Shown piece by piece: positions 42,837 through 52,957 of a stretch of 64,000 nt of DNA; positions within the stretch are counted from its first letter, which is position 1, and every line of letters starts with the position of its first letter. A program made the translations under genes and the position numbers. Below the pieces are notes generated by a model, which saw only the letters and a list, made by a program, of their open reading frames with translations, was not told where the DNA came from and did no database searches. This DNA comes from Antarcticibacterium arcticum (lineage in GTDB: Bacteria > Bacteroidota > Bacteroidia > Flavobacteriales > Flavobacteriaceae): contig NZ_CP042476.1 in the NCBI RefSeq assembly GCF_007993795.1, forward strand, positions 2,294,001 to 2,358,000, written 5' to 3'.

Positions 42837-45036
42837 ATGGAATTGCAGCAGTTCTATTACGACAATAAGATCGTAAAAAACTTCATCTATGCAACCCTCT
42901 TCTGGGGAGTGATCGGGATGTCTGTCGGGTTATTATTAGCCTTCTTATTCTTATTTCCAAATTTAACCGATGGGATCTCCTGGTTAAGTTTTGGCCGTCT
43001 TCGCCCCTTACATACCAACGCGGTGATCTTTGCCTTTGTGGGCAACGCCATTTTTGCGGGTGTTTATTATTCTACACAGCGCTTACTTAAGGCAAGGATG
43101 TACAGTGATAAACTAAGCCAGATCAACTTCTGGGGTGGCAGGCCATTATTGTGGCAGCTGCTATAACCCTCCCATTGGGAATTACCAGTTCCAAGGAATA
43201 TGCAGAGCTGGAATGGCCTCTGGATATTGCCATTGCAGTGGTTTGGATAGTTTTTGGCTGGAACCTTATAGCCACCATTTTTAAAAGAAGACAACGCCAT
43301 CTTTACGTTGCCATCTGGTTTTACCTGGCCACCTTTGTTACCGTGGCGGTATTGCACATTTTTAACAGCCTTGCCCTTCCGGTAGGATTATTTAAAAGTT
43401 ATTCGGCCTACGCAGGGGTGCAGGATGCCCTGGTACAATGGTGGTATGGCCACAATGCGGTGGCATTCTTCCTTACTACCCCTTCCTTGGGTTGATGTAT
43501 TACTTTATTCCGAAAGCTGCCAACAGGCCGGTTTACTCCTATAAACTTTCTATTATTCACTTCTGGTCCCTCATCTTTATCTATATATGGGCAGGACCTC
43601 ACCATTTACTTTATTCGGCATTACCAGATTGGGCACAGAATCTTGGGGTAGCTTTCTCTGTAATGTTACTTATGCCATCCTGGGGTGGTATGATAAACGG
43701 ACTTCTAACCCTTCGTGGGGCATGGGACAAGGTAAAGGCAGACCCTGTACTTAAATTCTTTGTGGTGGCTTTAACAGGTTACGGTATGGCAACATTTGAA
43801 GGGCCTATGCTTTCCCTTAAAAATGTAAATGCTATTGCGCATTTTAGTGACTGGATTATTGCCCACGTACACGTGGGAGCCCTGGCCTGGAATGGTTTTC
43901 TAACCTTTGGTATGGTATACTGGCTTATCCCAAGGATGTTCAAAACCAAATTATATTCTATAAAACTGGCCAACATACATTTCTGGACAGGAACCCTTGG
44001 TATTATAATTTATACCATCCCTATGTATGTGGCAGGTTTTGTACAGGCCTCTATGTGGAAACAATTTAATCCTGACGGTACTTTAACTTACGGTAACTTT
44101 CTTGAAACCGTAACCGAAATAATCCCAATGTACTGGATGCGTGCCATTGGAGGAAGTTTATTTATTGCGGGTATGTTCATTCTAATCTACAACGTTTATA
44201 AAACAATAAAGACAGGACAAGAGGTAACAGATGAGTTGGCCGAAGCTGCCCCGCTTCAAAAGATCTCAGGAAAGAGATTGGTGGGAGAAGGTTTTCACAC
44301 CTGGCTGGAACGTAAACCTGTTCAATTGACCATTCTTGCTACTATTGCAATCCTGATAGGGGGAATTATCCAGATAGTTCCCACCATACTTGTAAAATCC
44401 AACATCCCAACCATTACCAGTGTAAAACCCTATACTCCGCTGGAACTGGAAGGACGGGATATTTATATACGGGAAAGCTGTGTCTCCTGCCACTCACAAA
44501 TGGTAAGGCCCTTCCGCAGTGAGGTGGAACGCTATGGAGAATTTTCAAAAGCCGGAGAATATGTATATGACCATCCATTTCTTTGGGGAAGTAAGAGAAC
44601 AGGGCCGGATCTCATGCGTGTAGGAGGAAAATATTCAGACAACTGGCACTTCAACCATATGTATGACCCTCAAAGTACTTCAGCGGGTTCAATTATGCCC
44701 GGTTATAAATGGCTTATTACAGATGAGCATGACCGTTCTAAAACCCAGCAGAAAATGGAAGTTATGGTAAAACTGGGTGTCCCATATACTATAGAGGAGA
44801 TCACCAATGCACAGGCTTTAATGAATGCCCAGGCAACCCAAATTGAGAAGAACCTGTATAATGACCCCGATTTTGTAAGAACCTATGAAGCCGATAAAAA
44901 ATATGCTGAAGAGAATGGTCTGGATTTCGTTGAAATGAGAAACCGGGAGATCATAGCGCTTATCGCCTATATGCAGCGCCTGGGAACGGACATTAAGGTA
45001 AAAGACCCTGAAGTATCAAGCACAACTAAAAAATAA
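42837..45036 (+). pseudogene. ccoNO: Fused cbb3 oxidase subunits I and II (CcoNO), interrupted by two one-base frameshifts
   Basis: The gene lies in three frames: 42837-about 43135, about 43136-43482 and about 43483-45036. Restoring one G in the run at 43132-43135 and one C in the run at 43479-43482 gives a continuous protein of about 733 residues. The CcoN half has heme and CuB ligands in RLRPLHTNAVIF, WYGHNAVAFFLT, HFWSLIFIYIWAGPHHLLY and DWIIAHVHVGALAWNGF; the CcoO half has one heme c (CVSCHSQMVRPF) in a membrane-anchored domain. A ccoNO fusion is known in Bacteroidota. All flanking cco genes are intact, so the frameshifts may be errors; if real, the oxidase is dead. Confidence 0.93.
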
Positions 45037-45042
45037 CAAGCC

Positions 45043-45228
45043 ATGTTCAAATTTGTAAAAGGCCATATGGAGACAATTGCCGGGGTAGAAATCTTCCCCA
45101 TTATCTCCCTGCTTATATTCTTTATATTTTTTGTGATCCTGTTCTGGTGGGTATTTACTGCCGGAAAAGATTACCTGAAAACCATGGAAGAAATTCCCCT
45201 TGAACCCGAAAACGACCAAAACCTATGA
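45043..45228 (+). CDS. ccoQ: CcoQ/FixQ-like cbb3 oxidase small subunit
   Basis: A 61-residue protein with one membrane helix (about 20-42, FPIISLLIFFIFFVILFWW) and an acidic tail. CcoQ stabilises the cbb3 complex. Its stop overlaps the ccoP start by four bases (ATGA). Confidence 0.8.
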   Translation: MFKFVKGHMETIAGVEIFPIISLLIFFIFFVILFWWVFTAGKDYLKTMEEIPLEPENDQNL

Positions 45229-46094
45229 GAAATATGATTCCCGGCTGGATAAGAGTTCCCGTACTATTTTTAATTGTAGTAGGAATAACCGAATATTTTA
45301 TAGATTCAGGAAAGCAGTTTGCATTTATTGAATACCCTATTTTACAACTGGTGCTCCTTGTTGCCCTGCTATTCCTTATTTCTGCTGAAATAATAGTAGA
45401 CGCAGTAGAGAATACCATGTTTAAAACCCTTGCGCCAGATGCCAAAGAGCGCTATATGCTGGAAAAGCAAAAAAGGGCAGAAAAATACAGCCTTAACCGC
45501 TGGTTCAAACAAATGACCTATGCCCAGCCCGAAGAAAGGGACCTGGAACTGGACCATAATTATGACGGAATAAAGGAGCTGGACAACAAGCTCCCACCCT
45601 GGTGGCTTTATTCATTTTACCTTACCATCATTTTTGCATTTGGGTATATGGCCTATTATCACATATTTGATGGCGACACCCAGTTAACAGAATTTGAAAA
45701 AGAAATGGCCAGCGCGCAAATTGCCGTTGAAGAATATAAGAAAAATGCCCCCGATCTTGTTGATGCGGAAAGTGTGGTTGTCTTAACTGATGCTGCCGAC
45801 ATTGAGAAAGGAAATGCACTTTATCAAATCAATTGTATGGCCTGTCATGCTGCTGATGGCGGTGGTGGAATTGGACCCAATCTTACAGATGAGCTTTGGA
45901 TACTGGGCGGTGGAATAAAGAACATCTTTCATACTATAAGTGAAGGTGGCCGGGCCGGAAAAGGAATGATCGCCTGGAAATCTACCCTTAGCCCGTCAGA
46001 GATACAGCAGGTATCCAGTTACATTTTAACCCTGGAGGGAACAACCCCGGCCAATCCTAAGGTAGCCGAAGGAGACGTTTGGAGCGAAGAGTAA
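45225..46094 (+). CDS. ccoP: cbb3 oxidase cytochrome c subunit CcoP (monoheme)
   Basis: A 289-residue membrane-bound cytochrome c. Two N-terminal helices (about 7-55), a soluble linker, the FixP_N helix WWLYSFYLTIIFAFGYMAYY near 125-145 and a periplasmic class I domain with one heme motif CMACHAADGGGGIGPNL and Met ligand in GKGMIAWK. Proteobacterial CcoP has two hemes; only one CxxCH is present here, as is typical for this phylum. It is translationally coupled to ccoQ. Confidence 0.93.
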   Translation: MRNMIPGWIRVPVLFLIVVGITEYFIDSGKQFAFIEYPILQLVLLVALLFLISAEIIVDAVENTMFKTLAPDAKERYMLEKQKRAEKYSLNRWFKQMTYAQPEERDLELDHNYDGIKELDNKLPPWWLYSFYLTIIFAFGYMAYYHIFDGDTQLTEFEKEMASAQIAVEEYKKNAPDLVDAESVVVLTDAADIEKGNALYQINCMACHAADGGGGIGPNLTDELWILGGGIKNIFHTISEGGRAGKGMIAWKSTLSPSEIQQVSSYILTLEGTTPANPKVAEGDVWSEE

Positions 46095-46118
46095 ACCAAG
46101 GAAAGAGGAAAAAATATA

Positions 46119-47537
46119 ATGAAGGAAGATGATATAAGTTACAGAGATAGAATAGGCACGATGACCAGTGAGGGAAAACGTGCCTGGATCTACCCCAAAA
46201 AACCTGAAGGTAAATTCTACAACTACAGGACCTGGTTAACTTATGTTTTATTGGCACTATTAATAGCCAGCCCTTTTATTCATATAAACGGGAATCAATT
46301 CATGCTCTTCAACGTTTTGGGAAGGGAATTTAATGTATTTGGACTTCCTTTCTGGCCTCAGGATTTTTACCTGGGAGTTGTGGTGATGATTATTTCTGTA
46401 CTTATCATTACATTTTTCACCGTAGCCTTTGGAAGGCTTTTTTGTGGGTGGATATGCCCGCAAACCATCTTTATGGAAATGGTCTTCAGGAAGATCGAGT
46501 ACTGGATTGAGGGAGACCGTGGCTCCCAGATGCGGCTGGATAAACAAGAGTGGAATTCAGAAAAAATAAGAAAAAAGGGATTCAAATGGTTCCTTTTCTT
46601 CATTATCTCCTTTATAATCGCCAATGTATTTCTCGCATACCTCATAAGCAGTAAAAAGCTGTTGAGATATATTGAGACCGGTCCCATAGAGAATCTTTGC
46701 ACATTTGTGGCCCTGCTCATTTTTACCGGGGTCTTCTATTTTATTTTCGCCTGGTTTAGAGAACAGGTTTGCACCATTGCCTGCCCCTACGGGAGGCTTC
46801 AAAGTGTATTGCTGGATAATAAATCTATTGTGGTGGCATATAACCATAAACGTGGGGAAAGAGAAAAGGGCCGCTCGAAATTTAAAAAGAATGAAAACAG
46901 GGCGGCGCTGGGCAAAGGTGATTGTATAGATTGCTTCCAGTGTGTTAATGTGTGCCCCACAGGAATTGATATAAGAAATGGCACCCAACTCGAATGCATT
47001 AATTGTACAGCATGTATTGATGCCTGCGATGCAATAATGGAAAAAGTAGACCTTCCAAAAGGCCTTATTGGTTTCTATTCAGAAGAAAGTATTGAAAGGG
47101 AGCAAAAATTCACTTTCACCCCCAGGATGAAGGGTTTTGCTGCCATTTTATTTGTATTGGTGGGATTGCTGTCGGGGATGCTGTTTCTGCGGAATGATGT
47201 TGAAGCTAATATCCTAAGGCTTCCGGGCCAGTTATACGAGCAGGAGGCAAATAATATTATTAGTAATGTTTACACCTTTAAACTTATAAATAAAACTACC
47301 GGCAAATTTGAAGACGTTCATTTTAAACTTCTTTCCCATAAAGGGTCTATAGAATCTGTCACCCACGGGAGTATGACCATTCCTGAAAAAGGACTGGCAG
47401 AAGGAACATTATTCATTAAGCTAAATGGCGCAATTTTAAACGGAGAAAAAGAAGAGGTGGAAATTGGGATCTATAGTGGAGATAAGCTAATTGAAACCAC
47501 TAAAACAAATTTTATGGGCCCGCGCACTTTTAGATAA
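46119..47537 (+). CDS. ccoG: cbb3 oxidase accessory protein CcoG (FixG)
   Basis: A 472-residue membrane protein with four to five helices and a cytoplasmic ferredoxin domain (CIDCFQCVNVCPTG and CINCTACIDACD) carrying two [4Fe-4S] clusters; an additional Cys pair appears in FCGWICPQT and CTIACPYGR. The C-terminal 120 residues form an Ig-like periplasmic domain. CcoG reduces copper for cbb3 assembly in proteobacteria. It lies 24 bp after ccoP. Confidence 0.95.
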   Translation: MKEDDISYRDRIGTMTSEGKRAWIYPKKPEGKFYNYRTWLTYVLLALLIASPFIHINGNQFMLFNVLGREFNVFGLPFWPQDFYLGVVVMIISVLIITFFTVAFGRLFCGWICPQTIFMEMVFRKIEYWIEGDRGSQMRLDKQEWNSEKIRKKGFKWFLFFIISFIIANVFLAYLISSKKLLRYIETGPIENLCTFVALLIFTGVFYFIFAWFREQVCTIACPYGRLQSVLLDNKSIVVAYNHKRGEREKGRSKFKKNENRAALGKGDCIDCFQCVNVCPTGIDIRNGTQLECINCTACIDACDAIMEKVDLPKGLIGFYSEESIEREQKFTFTPRMKGFAAILFVLVGLLSGMLFLRNDVEANILRLPGQLYEQEANNIISNVYTFKLINKTTGKFEDVHFKLLSHKGSIESVTHGSMTIPEKGLAEGTLFIKLNGAILNGEKEEVEIGIYSGDKLIETTKTNFMGPRTFR

Positions 47538-47581
47538 GTTTATTAAGGAAGCCCAATATTTAAAATTAAAAGATATTTAAA

Positions 47582-48034
47582 ATGAATTTAAAAATTAACT
47601 GGGGTACTGGCATCGTCTTAGCCATTTTAAGTTTTATGACCTTTATTATCTACCTGGTGGTAACCATGACCACAAATCAGGAGTTCACCCACGATCTTGT
47701 GGTAGAAGAATATTACAAGCAGGAACTTAGTTTCCAGGATCAACTCAACAGGGAGACAAACTCTCAAAGCCTGCGAAGGAATATTCAATTTGAGCAAACT
47801 GAAGACGGAGTTGTGATCTATTTCCCTTCCAATATGGAGGTTTCTAAAATAACCGGAAAAATACTGTTTTATCGTCCATCAGATAAAAAAATGGACTTTA
47901 ATATCCCAATTGAACTAACCTCACACGAGATTCTTATACCCGGCAGATTCCTGGAAAAAGGCCGTTGGAATATTGAAATAGACTGGGGTTATGAAAAGGA
48001 AGCCTATTACTATAAAAAAGAATTTACATACTAA
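47582..48034 (+). CDS. ccoH: FixH/CcoH family protein
   Basis: A 150-residue protein with one N-terminal helix (about 8-30, WGTGIVLAILSFMTFIIYLV) and a periplasmic beta domain; EEYYKQELSFQDQLNRE is the FixH signature. It helps cbb3 oxidase assembly. Its stop overlaps the next start (TAATG). Confidence 0.9.
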   Translation: MNLKINWGTGIVLAILSFMTFIIYLVVTMTTNQEFTHDLVVEEYYKQELSFQDQLNRETNSQSLRRNIQFEQTEDGVVIYFPSNMEVSKITGKILFYRPSDKKMDFNIPIELTSHEILIPGRFLEKGRWNIEIDWGYEKEAYYYKKEFTY

Positions 48035-48735
48035 TGCTCTTAACCGCGCTCATATTTGGACTGCTTGGAAGTTTTCACTGCATTGGAATGTGCGGGCCTA
48101 TTGCATTTATGCTTCCGGTTTCCCGGAATAACGAAGTAAAAAAGTTTTTCCAGATCTTCCTGTATCATGCCGGCAGGCTGGTTTCCTACGGGACCATAGG
48201 CCTGGCTTTTGGATTGGTGGGTAAAAGTCTGGATCTGTTTGGTTTTCAGCAGCAGTTATCTATTTTAATTGGAGTACTTATGATCGCGGTGATCCTTGTA
48301 CCCGCGGTAAAGTTTCAAAAATATAATTTGTCACTTCCTTTATATAGGATTATTGGTAAAATTAAATCATCGCTGGGTGCAGCTCTAAAAAAGAAATCTC
48401 CTGATACCTTCTTCACTATTGGATTCTTAAATGGATTTTTGCCCTGTGGCTTGGTTTATATGGCGGTTTTTGGGGCTATTGCAACAGGAAATATAATGCA
48501 AGGAGGGCTTTATATGGTATTATTCGGGTTGGGAACCATTCCCCTTATGACCACTGCAGTATACTTTGGAAGATTGTTAAATGGGGTAATGCGTCAAAAA
48601 ATAAGAAAATTGATCCCCGTTGCAGTGGTGCTCATAGGATTATTATTCATTTTAAGAGGGCTTGGATTAGGTATTCCTTACATATCTCCCACCCAAAATA
48701 CCGAAAAGATCACTTCTCACATGGTTTGCCATTAA
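48034..48735 (+). CDS. TauE/SafE (CcoI-partner/DsbD-like) membrane protein of the cbb3 operon
   Basis: A 233-residue protein with about six to seven helices beginning LLTALIFGLLGSFHCIGMCGP, the conserved Cys/His helix start of the sulfite-exporter family members found in cco operons; GFLNGFLPCGLVYMAVFG repeats the motif. Members here are thought to act in copper handling for cbb3 assembly. Last gene of the operon, followed by a terminator. Confidence 0.88.
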   Translation: MLLTALIFGLLGSFHCIGMCGPIAFMLPVSRNNEVKKFFQIFLYHAGRLVSYGTIGLAFGLVGKSLDLFGFQQQLSILIGVLMIAVILVPAVKFQKYNLSLPLYRIIGKIKSSLGAALKKKSPDTFFTIGFLNGFLPCGLVYMAVFGAIATGNIMQGGLYMVLFGLGTIPLMTTAVYFGRLLNGVMRQKIRKLIPVAVVLIGLLFILRGLGLGIPYISPTQNTEKITSHMVCH

Positions 48736-48764
48736 AATTTAAAAAGAAATAATAAACCAATCAA

Positions 48765-48796
48765 AAAGATCCATCCCGCGATGGATCTTTTATTTT
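48765..48796 (+). terminator. Intrinsic terminator of the cbb3 operon
   Basis: AAAGATCCATC and GATGGATCTTT pair perfectly around CCGC, followed by TTATTTTT. Confidence 0.88.
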
Positions 48797-48868
48797 TCTG
48801 AAAATGAGTAGCATAATAAATGCCACAAAATAAACGGAATTTGGATTTATGAAAACTTTGGCAAAAGC

Positions 48869-48911
48869 TGACTGCCGTCATATAATATAAGGCATTCCTG
48901 ATGCAACTTTG
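48869..48911 (+). promoter_or_regulatory. FNR/CRP-type promoter of the yceI-porin operon
   Basis: Box TGAC-TGCC-GTCA at 48869-48880, 23 bp, then CAACTTTG at 48904-48911. Predicted start near 48916, which rules out the upstream ATG at 48901 and supports ATG 48934. Confidence 0.65.
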
Positions 48912-48933
48912 TATCAAATTAAAAACCATAATC

Positions 48934-49524
48934 ATGAACACTTTAAAAAATTTAAAACTAGCACTTGGAACCCTACTTATAATGATTGTGACTACACAAA
49001 TCTCAGTAGCCCAAACATACAATTTGAACAATGCTTCTTCTTCACTTAAGGTGGAGGGAACCTCCAATGTTCACGACTGGGAACTTGAGGCAAAAGAGCA
49101 ACAAGGTAAAATTGTGGCCGAGTTGGATAACGGTCAACTTGTAAAGATCACTCAGCTTGATTTTACCGTGAAAGCAGAAAGTCTTAAAAGCGGAAAATCG
49201 GGAATGGATAAGAATACTTACAAAGCTTTGAACACAGATAAGCACAAGCAAATCACTTATAAGCTTACCAAAGTGAACAACATAGATTGTACAAAAACCG
49301 GAAGCTGTAAAGTTACTACCAGTGGAACCTTAACCATCGCGGGGAATTCAAAACCAATCGATATCACTTTTGATGCTAAGATCACCGGCGATAAGATCAC
49401 CCTAACCGGCAGCAAAGCCTTAAAAATGTCTGAATACAAGGTAGATCCACCAACAGCAATGTTTGGAACCATCACCACCGGAGACCAGGTAACTATTAAA
49501 TTTCAATCAAACTTTACCAAATAA
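48934..49524 (+). CDS. YceI-like periplasmic protein
   Basis: A 196-residue secreted protein (signal peptide MNTLKNLKLALGTLLIMIVT...SVAQ) with the YceI lipocalin-like fold: SSLKVEGTSNVHDWELEAKE near the start, LNTDKHKQITYKLTKV in the middle and EYKVDPPTAMFGTITTGDQ at the end. YceI proteins bind isoprenoid-type lipids; a second copy lies at 51091. The cysteine pair (CTKTGSC) could form a disulfide. It is placed under an FNR-type promoter and is followed 36 bp later by a porin gene. Confidence 0.88.
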   Translation: MNTLKNLKLALGTLLIMIVTTQISVAQTYNLNNASSSLKVEGTSNVHDWELEAKEQQGKIVAELDNGQLVKITQLDFTVKAESLKSGKSGMDKNTYKALNTDKHKQITYKLTKVNNIDCTKTGSCKVTTSGTLTIAGNSKPIDITFDAKITGDKITLTGSKALKMSEYKVDPPTAMFGTITTGDQVTIKFQSNFTK

Positions 49525-49560
49525 TTCAAATAATCAAATTCAACAATTAATTTAATCAAA

Positions 49561-50877
49561 ATGAAAAACTCAATTAAATATTTAGCTCTTCTTTTCCTTG
49601 CAGTATTTGCTCTGCAGGCGCAAGCACAACAACGAGACCTGGATAATTTCAGGCCACTTGACCAACGAGGCATTAACGTTTTTGAAGCCCCTAAGGATAC
49701 TGTAAGCACTTTTGACGGTGTTAGAGTAAGAGTTGGTGGTGCATCTACTATACAATTCCAGGCCCTTGATCACGAATCTAATGGCACCTGGAACTTAGAC
49801 GGAACTCCTGTTGCTCCAGGTACTACAGCTACCGGAAAGCTTGTTGAAATAGGAAGTAACTTTAACCTGCCTACAGCTAACCTTGATTTAGATGTGGCTT
49901 TAGCTCCGGGCTTAAGAATGCACCTTAGAACCTATCTTTCTTCACGTCACCACCCAGAGCCTTATGTAAAGGACGGTTATATCCAGGTTGACGGGCTGGA
50001 CTTCATAAGCGAAGGATTGATGAGCGACCTAATGGATAATCTTACCGTGAAGATAGGACATATGGAAATTAACTATGGTGATGCACACTTCAGAAGAAGT
50101 GATAACGCTCAAACCATCTACAACCCCTTCGTAGAAAATCTTATAATGGATTCTTTTACAACAGAGGTAGGTGCTGAAGTGTACTACAGACAGAGCGGAT
50201 TCCTTGCAATGGTTGGTGCTACCAATGGTAAACTAAACCAGAACGTTTCCAACCCATCTGCAAACGGTGTTTCCTGGGTTGGTAAATTAGGATATGATAA
50301 TGCACAGTTTGCAGATCCTGACGGACTAAGATTTAGATTAACAGGATCTGTATATACTACTCACCAGGTTCCAACTGCCTACCTTTATGGAGCTGACCGT
50401 GCAGGTTCAAGATACTATATGGTAATGGAGCAAGTAGGTGCAACCCCAGCAGGTAATTTCTCCTCAGGACGTTACAACCCTTCTTTTGGAAACGAGATGA
50501 CTGCCTATATGATCAACCCATTTGTGAAGTTTGGAGGTCTTGAATTCTTTGGAACCTATGAAATTGCTGATGGTAAACGTTCAACTCAGGTTGACAAACG
50601 TTCTTTCACACAAATGGCCGGAGAATTGATCTACAGATTTGGAGCTGATGAGAAGTTCTACGTAGGTGGACGTTACAACACTGTAAATGGTGATGACGTG
50701 AGTGGTGTGGAAATTGATATCACCAGAATGCAACTATCTGCAGGTTGGTTCTTAACTAAGAACGTTCTAACAAAAATTGAATATGTTAACCAGGAATACG
50801 ATGGTTTCCGTCCAAACAGCAAATTTCACGACGGTAAATTCAATGGCCTAATGGTTGAAGCTGCGATAAGTTTCTAA
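49561..50877 (+). CDS. Outer-membrane porin-like beta-barrel protein
   Basis: A 438-residue exported protein (signal peptide ending ALQAQAQ) made of amphipathic strands with a terminal aromatic (MVEAAISF), as in outer-membrane barrels. The barrel contains loops with DSFTTEVGAEVYYRQSGF and KFYVGGRYNTVNGDD. Codon use is strongly biased, suggesting high expression. The solute is unknown; placed after a yceI gene and under the low-oxygen promoter, it may admit nitrite or another substrate, but this is conjecture. A terminator follows. Confidence 0.85.
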   Translation: MKNSIKYLALLFLAVFALQAQAQQRDLDNFRPLDQRGINVFEAPKDTVSTFDGVRVRVGGASTIQFQALDHESNGTWNLDGTPVAPGTTATGKLVEIGSNFNLPTANLDLDVALAPGLRMHLRTYLSSRHHPEPYVKDGYIQVDGLDFISEGLMSDLMDNLTVKIGHMEINYGDAHFRRSDNAQTIYNPFVENLIMDSFTTEVGAEVYYRQSGFLAMVGATNGKLNQNVSNPSANGVSWVGKLGYDNAQFADPDGLRFRLTGSVYTTHQVPTAYLYGADRAGSRYYMVMEQVGATPAGNFSSGRYNPSFGNEMTAYMINPFVKFGGLEFFGTYEIADGKRSTQVDKRSFTQMAGELIYRFGADEKFYVGGRYNTVNGDDVSGVEIDITRMQLSAGWFLTKNVLTKIEYVNQEYDGFRPNSKFHDGKFNGLMVEAAISF

Positions 50878-50900
50878 TCCTCTTCAGGAAAATAACACAT

Positions 50901-50936
50901 AAATGGGAGGACATAAAGTTCTCCCATTTTTAATTT
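50901..50936 (+). terminator. Intrinsic terminator after the porin gene
   Basis: AAATGGGAG and CTCCCATTT pair around an 11-base loop, followed by T-rich sequence. Confidence 0.82.
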
Positions 50937-51090
50937 AAACCATTGAAAAATCTGCAACCTTTCGAACTATTTTGGAATAGATTATGCAATTAATGAAAGA
51001 ATGAAGGTCTTTTAATTTATGGGGTTAAATAAGCCGGGAGTGCCTGATATTAATGAAATGGGAGCCGGTATAATACAAATTACAATCGCT

Positions 51091-51666
51091 ATGAAAATCT
51101 TTAAAATTATCACTTTTTTATTAATGTTCACCACTTTGGGTTTTGCTCAAAGTGCCAGCAGTAACAAGACTGTGAACATCCTTCCAAACAGCAAACTTAC
51201 CATAACCGGAGATACTAACATAAGTGATTTTTCCTGCGCCTTTAATTCTCAAATGATCCCTTCAACCAGAAAGGTAAAAGTGAAAGAGGTAAACAGTGAA
51301 TTTCATTTTGAAAATGCCATCCTTAAACTGGACAATACAGGTTTTGATTGCGGCAGTAAAGGGATCAATAAAGATTTTCACGCATTAATCAAAACAGAAG
51401 AATATCCCGAGATCTCGCTGGAATTAAAAAAACTTTGTATCAATACTCCCTCACAGGCCACTGCAGATCTTTTTATTTCTATAGCGGGCAAGACAAAAGC
51501 CTATAAATTACCTGTGAAGATCGTAGATGGAAAAATTCCCCAGTACAAGGGAAACCTTTCCCTTAATATAAACGACTTCAATTTGAAACCACCCAAAAAG
51601 GTATTCGGGTTAATTGTGGTTAAAGAGGATATAGACATCAACTTTCATTTGAACGTAGAAAAATAG
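51091..51666 (+). CDS. Second YceI-like secreted protein
   Basis: A 191-residue secreted protein (signal peptide MKIFKIITFLLMFTTLGFAQ) with a YceI-like fold: KLTITGDTNISDFSCAFNSQ, INKDFHALIKTEEYPEISL and the end NLKPPKKVFGLIVVKEDID. It differs clearly from the copy at 48934. An in-frame ATG at 51019 would add 24 polar residues before the signal peptide and is rejected. The next gene starts 4 bp later, so both are probably one transcript. Confidence 0.85.
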   Translation: MKIFKIITFLLMFTTLGFAQSASSNKTVNILPNSKLTITGDTNISDFSCAFNSQMIPSTRKVKVKEVNSEFHFENAILKLDNTGFDCGSKGINKDFHALIKTEEYPEISLELKKLCINTPSQATADLFISIAGKTKAYKLPVKIVDGKIPQYKGNLSLNINDFNLKPPKKVFGLIVVKEDIDINFHLNVEK

Positions 51667-51670
51667 ACCC

Positions 51671-52957
51671 ATGAACACTTCATTAAACATAGTATCTGCT
51701 CAAGAAGCAGTATCTCTTATAAAATCAGGGCAGCGCATATTTTTGCAGGGAGCTGCCATGACGCCAAATGTTTTAATTAATGCCCTGTGCGAACGTTATA
51801 ACGAACTAAAAGGAGTAGAGCTTTTCCAGATACATACAGAAGGAGAAGCACGGTATACGATAGCCCCATTCAACGAGGCCTTTATTACTATAAGTTGTTT
51901 TGTGGGGGGAAACGTGAGAAAAGCGGTGAATTCTACCTTTGGTGCATATATCCCAATCTTCCTTAGCGAAATACACTTGCTTTTCAGAAAGAATATATTA
52001 CCCATAGACGTGGCTTTTATCCAGGTTAGTCCACCAGATAAACACGGATATTGTTCCCTTGGTGTTTCAGTAGATATAACCCTGCCGGCGATTCAAACCG
52101 CGAAAATGGTAATTGCCCAGATCAATCCCAATGTTCCCAGAACGCATGGGGACGGGATCATTCACATTGACAGGATCCACGCTTTGGTTGAGGTAAATGA
52201 GCCTATCCATACATCGGTAATTTCAACCCCTACAAAAGTTGAACTGCAAATAGGAAAACACGTGGCCGCCCTGATAGAGGACGGGGCAACCCTTCAAATG
52301 GGGATTGGTGGGATACCAAACGTAGTACTTAATAACCTTATGAATCACAAGCGCCTGGGCATTCATACTGAAATGTTTTCAGACGGGATCTTGCCGCTCA
52401 TTGAAAAAGGGATCATTACCGGGGAAGAAAAAAAGGTAAAAACCGGAAAGCTGGTTACGTGTTTTGCTGTAGGCACCCAAAAATTGTATGATTTTATAGA
52501 TGATAATCCGGTGGTGCATTTTAAAGAAGCCGCTTATACCAATGATACCGCCATTATTAGAAAAAATCCTAAAGTAACGGCTATTAACAGCGCTATTGAA
52601 ATTGACCTTACCGGGCAGGTTTGTGCAGATACCATTGGAAAATATCAATATTCGGGAGTAGGTGGTCAAATGGATTTTATACGGGGGGCATCCCTCTCTG
52701 AAGGCGGAAAGGCTATTATTGCTATGCCATCTGTTACCAATAAGGGGATATCTAAAATAGTTCCCTTTTTAAAAGAAGGAGCTGGAGTTACTACTACCCG
52801 CGCCCACGTGCACTACATTGCTACCGAATATGGAATTGTAAATCTCTACGGAAAGAATTTAAAGCAAAGAGCAAAGGAGCTTATTTCAATTGCGCACCCG
52901 GACCACAGGGAAGCACTGGAAAAGGCAACTTTTGAAAGATTACATATTCTGGTCTAG
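51671..52957 (+). CDS. Acetyl-CoA hydrolase/transferase family protein
   Basis: A 428-residue class I CoA-transferase-like enzyme. Seen are FLQGAAMTPNVLINALCERY, FISCFVGGNVRKAVN-like segment, the nucleotide/CoA loop GIGGIPNVV and the catalytic Glu region AINSAIEIDLTGQVCADTIG, plus GQMDFIRGASLSEGGKAI. It may exchange CoA between acetyl-CoA and an acid such as 4-hydroxybutyrate, or hydrolyse acetyl-CoA; the substrate is not decided. It lies in one unit with the YceI gene before it. Confidence 0.9.
   Translation: MNTSLNIVSAQEAVSLIKSGQRIFLQGAAMTPNVLINALCERYNELKGVELFQIHTEGEARYTIAPFNEAFITISCFVGGNVRKAVNSTFGAYIPIFLSEIHLLFRKNILPIDVAFIQVSPPDKHGYCSLGVSVDITLPAIQTAKMVIAQINPNVPRTHGDGIIHIDRIHALVEVNEPIHTSVISTPTKVELQIGKHVAALIEDGATLQMGIGGIPNVVLNNLMNHKRLGIHTEMFSDGILPLIEKGIITGEEKKVKTGKLVTCFAVGTQKLYDFIDDNPVVHFKEAAYTNDTAIIRKNPKVTAINSAIEIDLTGQVCADTIGKYQYSGVGGQMDFIRGASLSEGGKAIIAMPSVTNKGISKIVPFLKEGAGVTTTRAHVHYIATEYGIVNLYGKNLKQRAKELISIAHPDHREALEKATFERLHILV

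Noticed and set aside
51045..51056. TGAT-ATTA-ATGA before the second yceI gene
   Set aside because: The right half is mismatched and the corresponding -7 position would be at the start codon itself.
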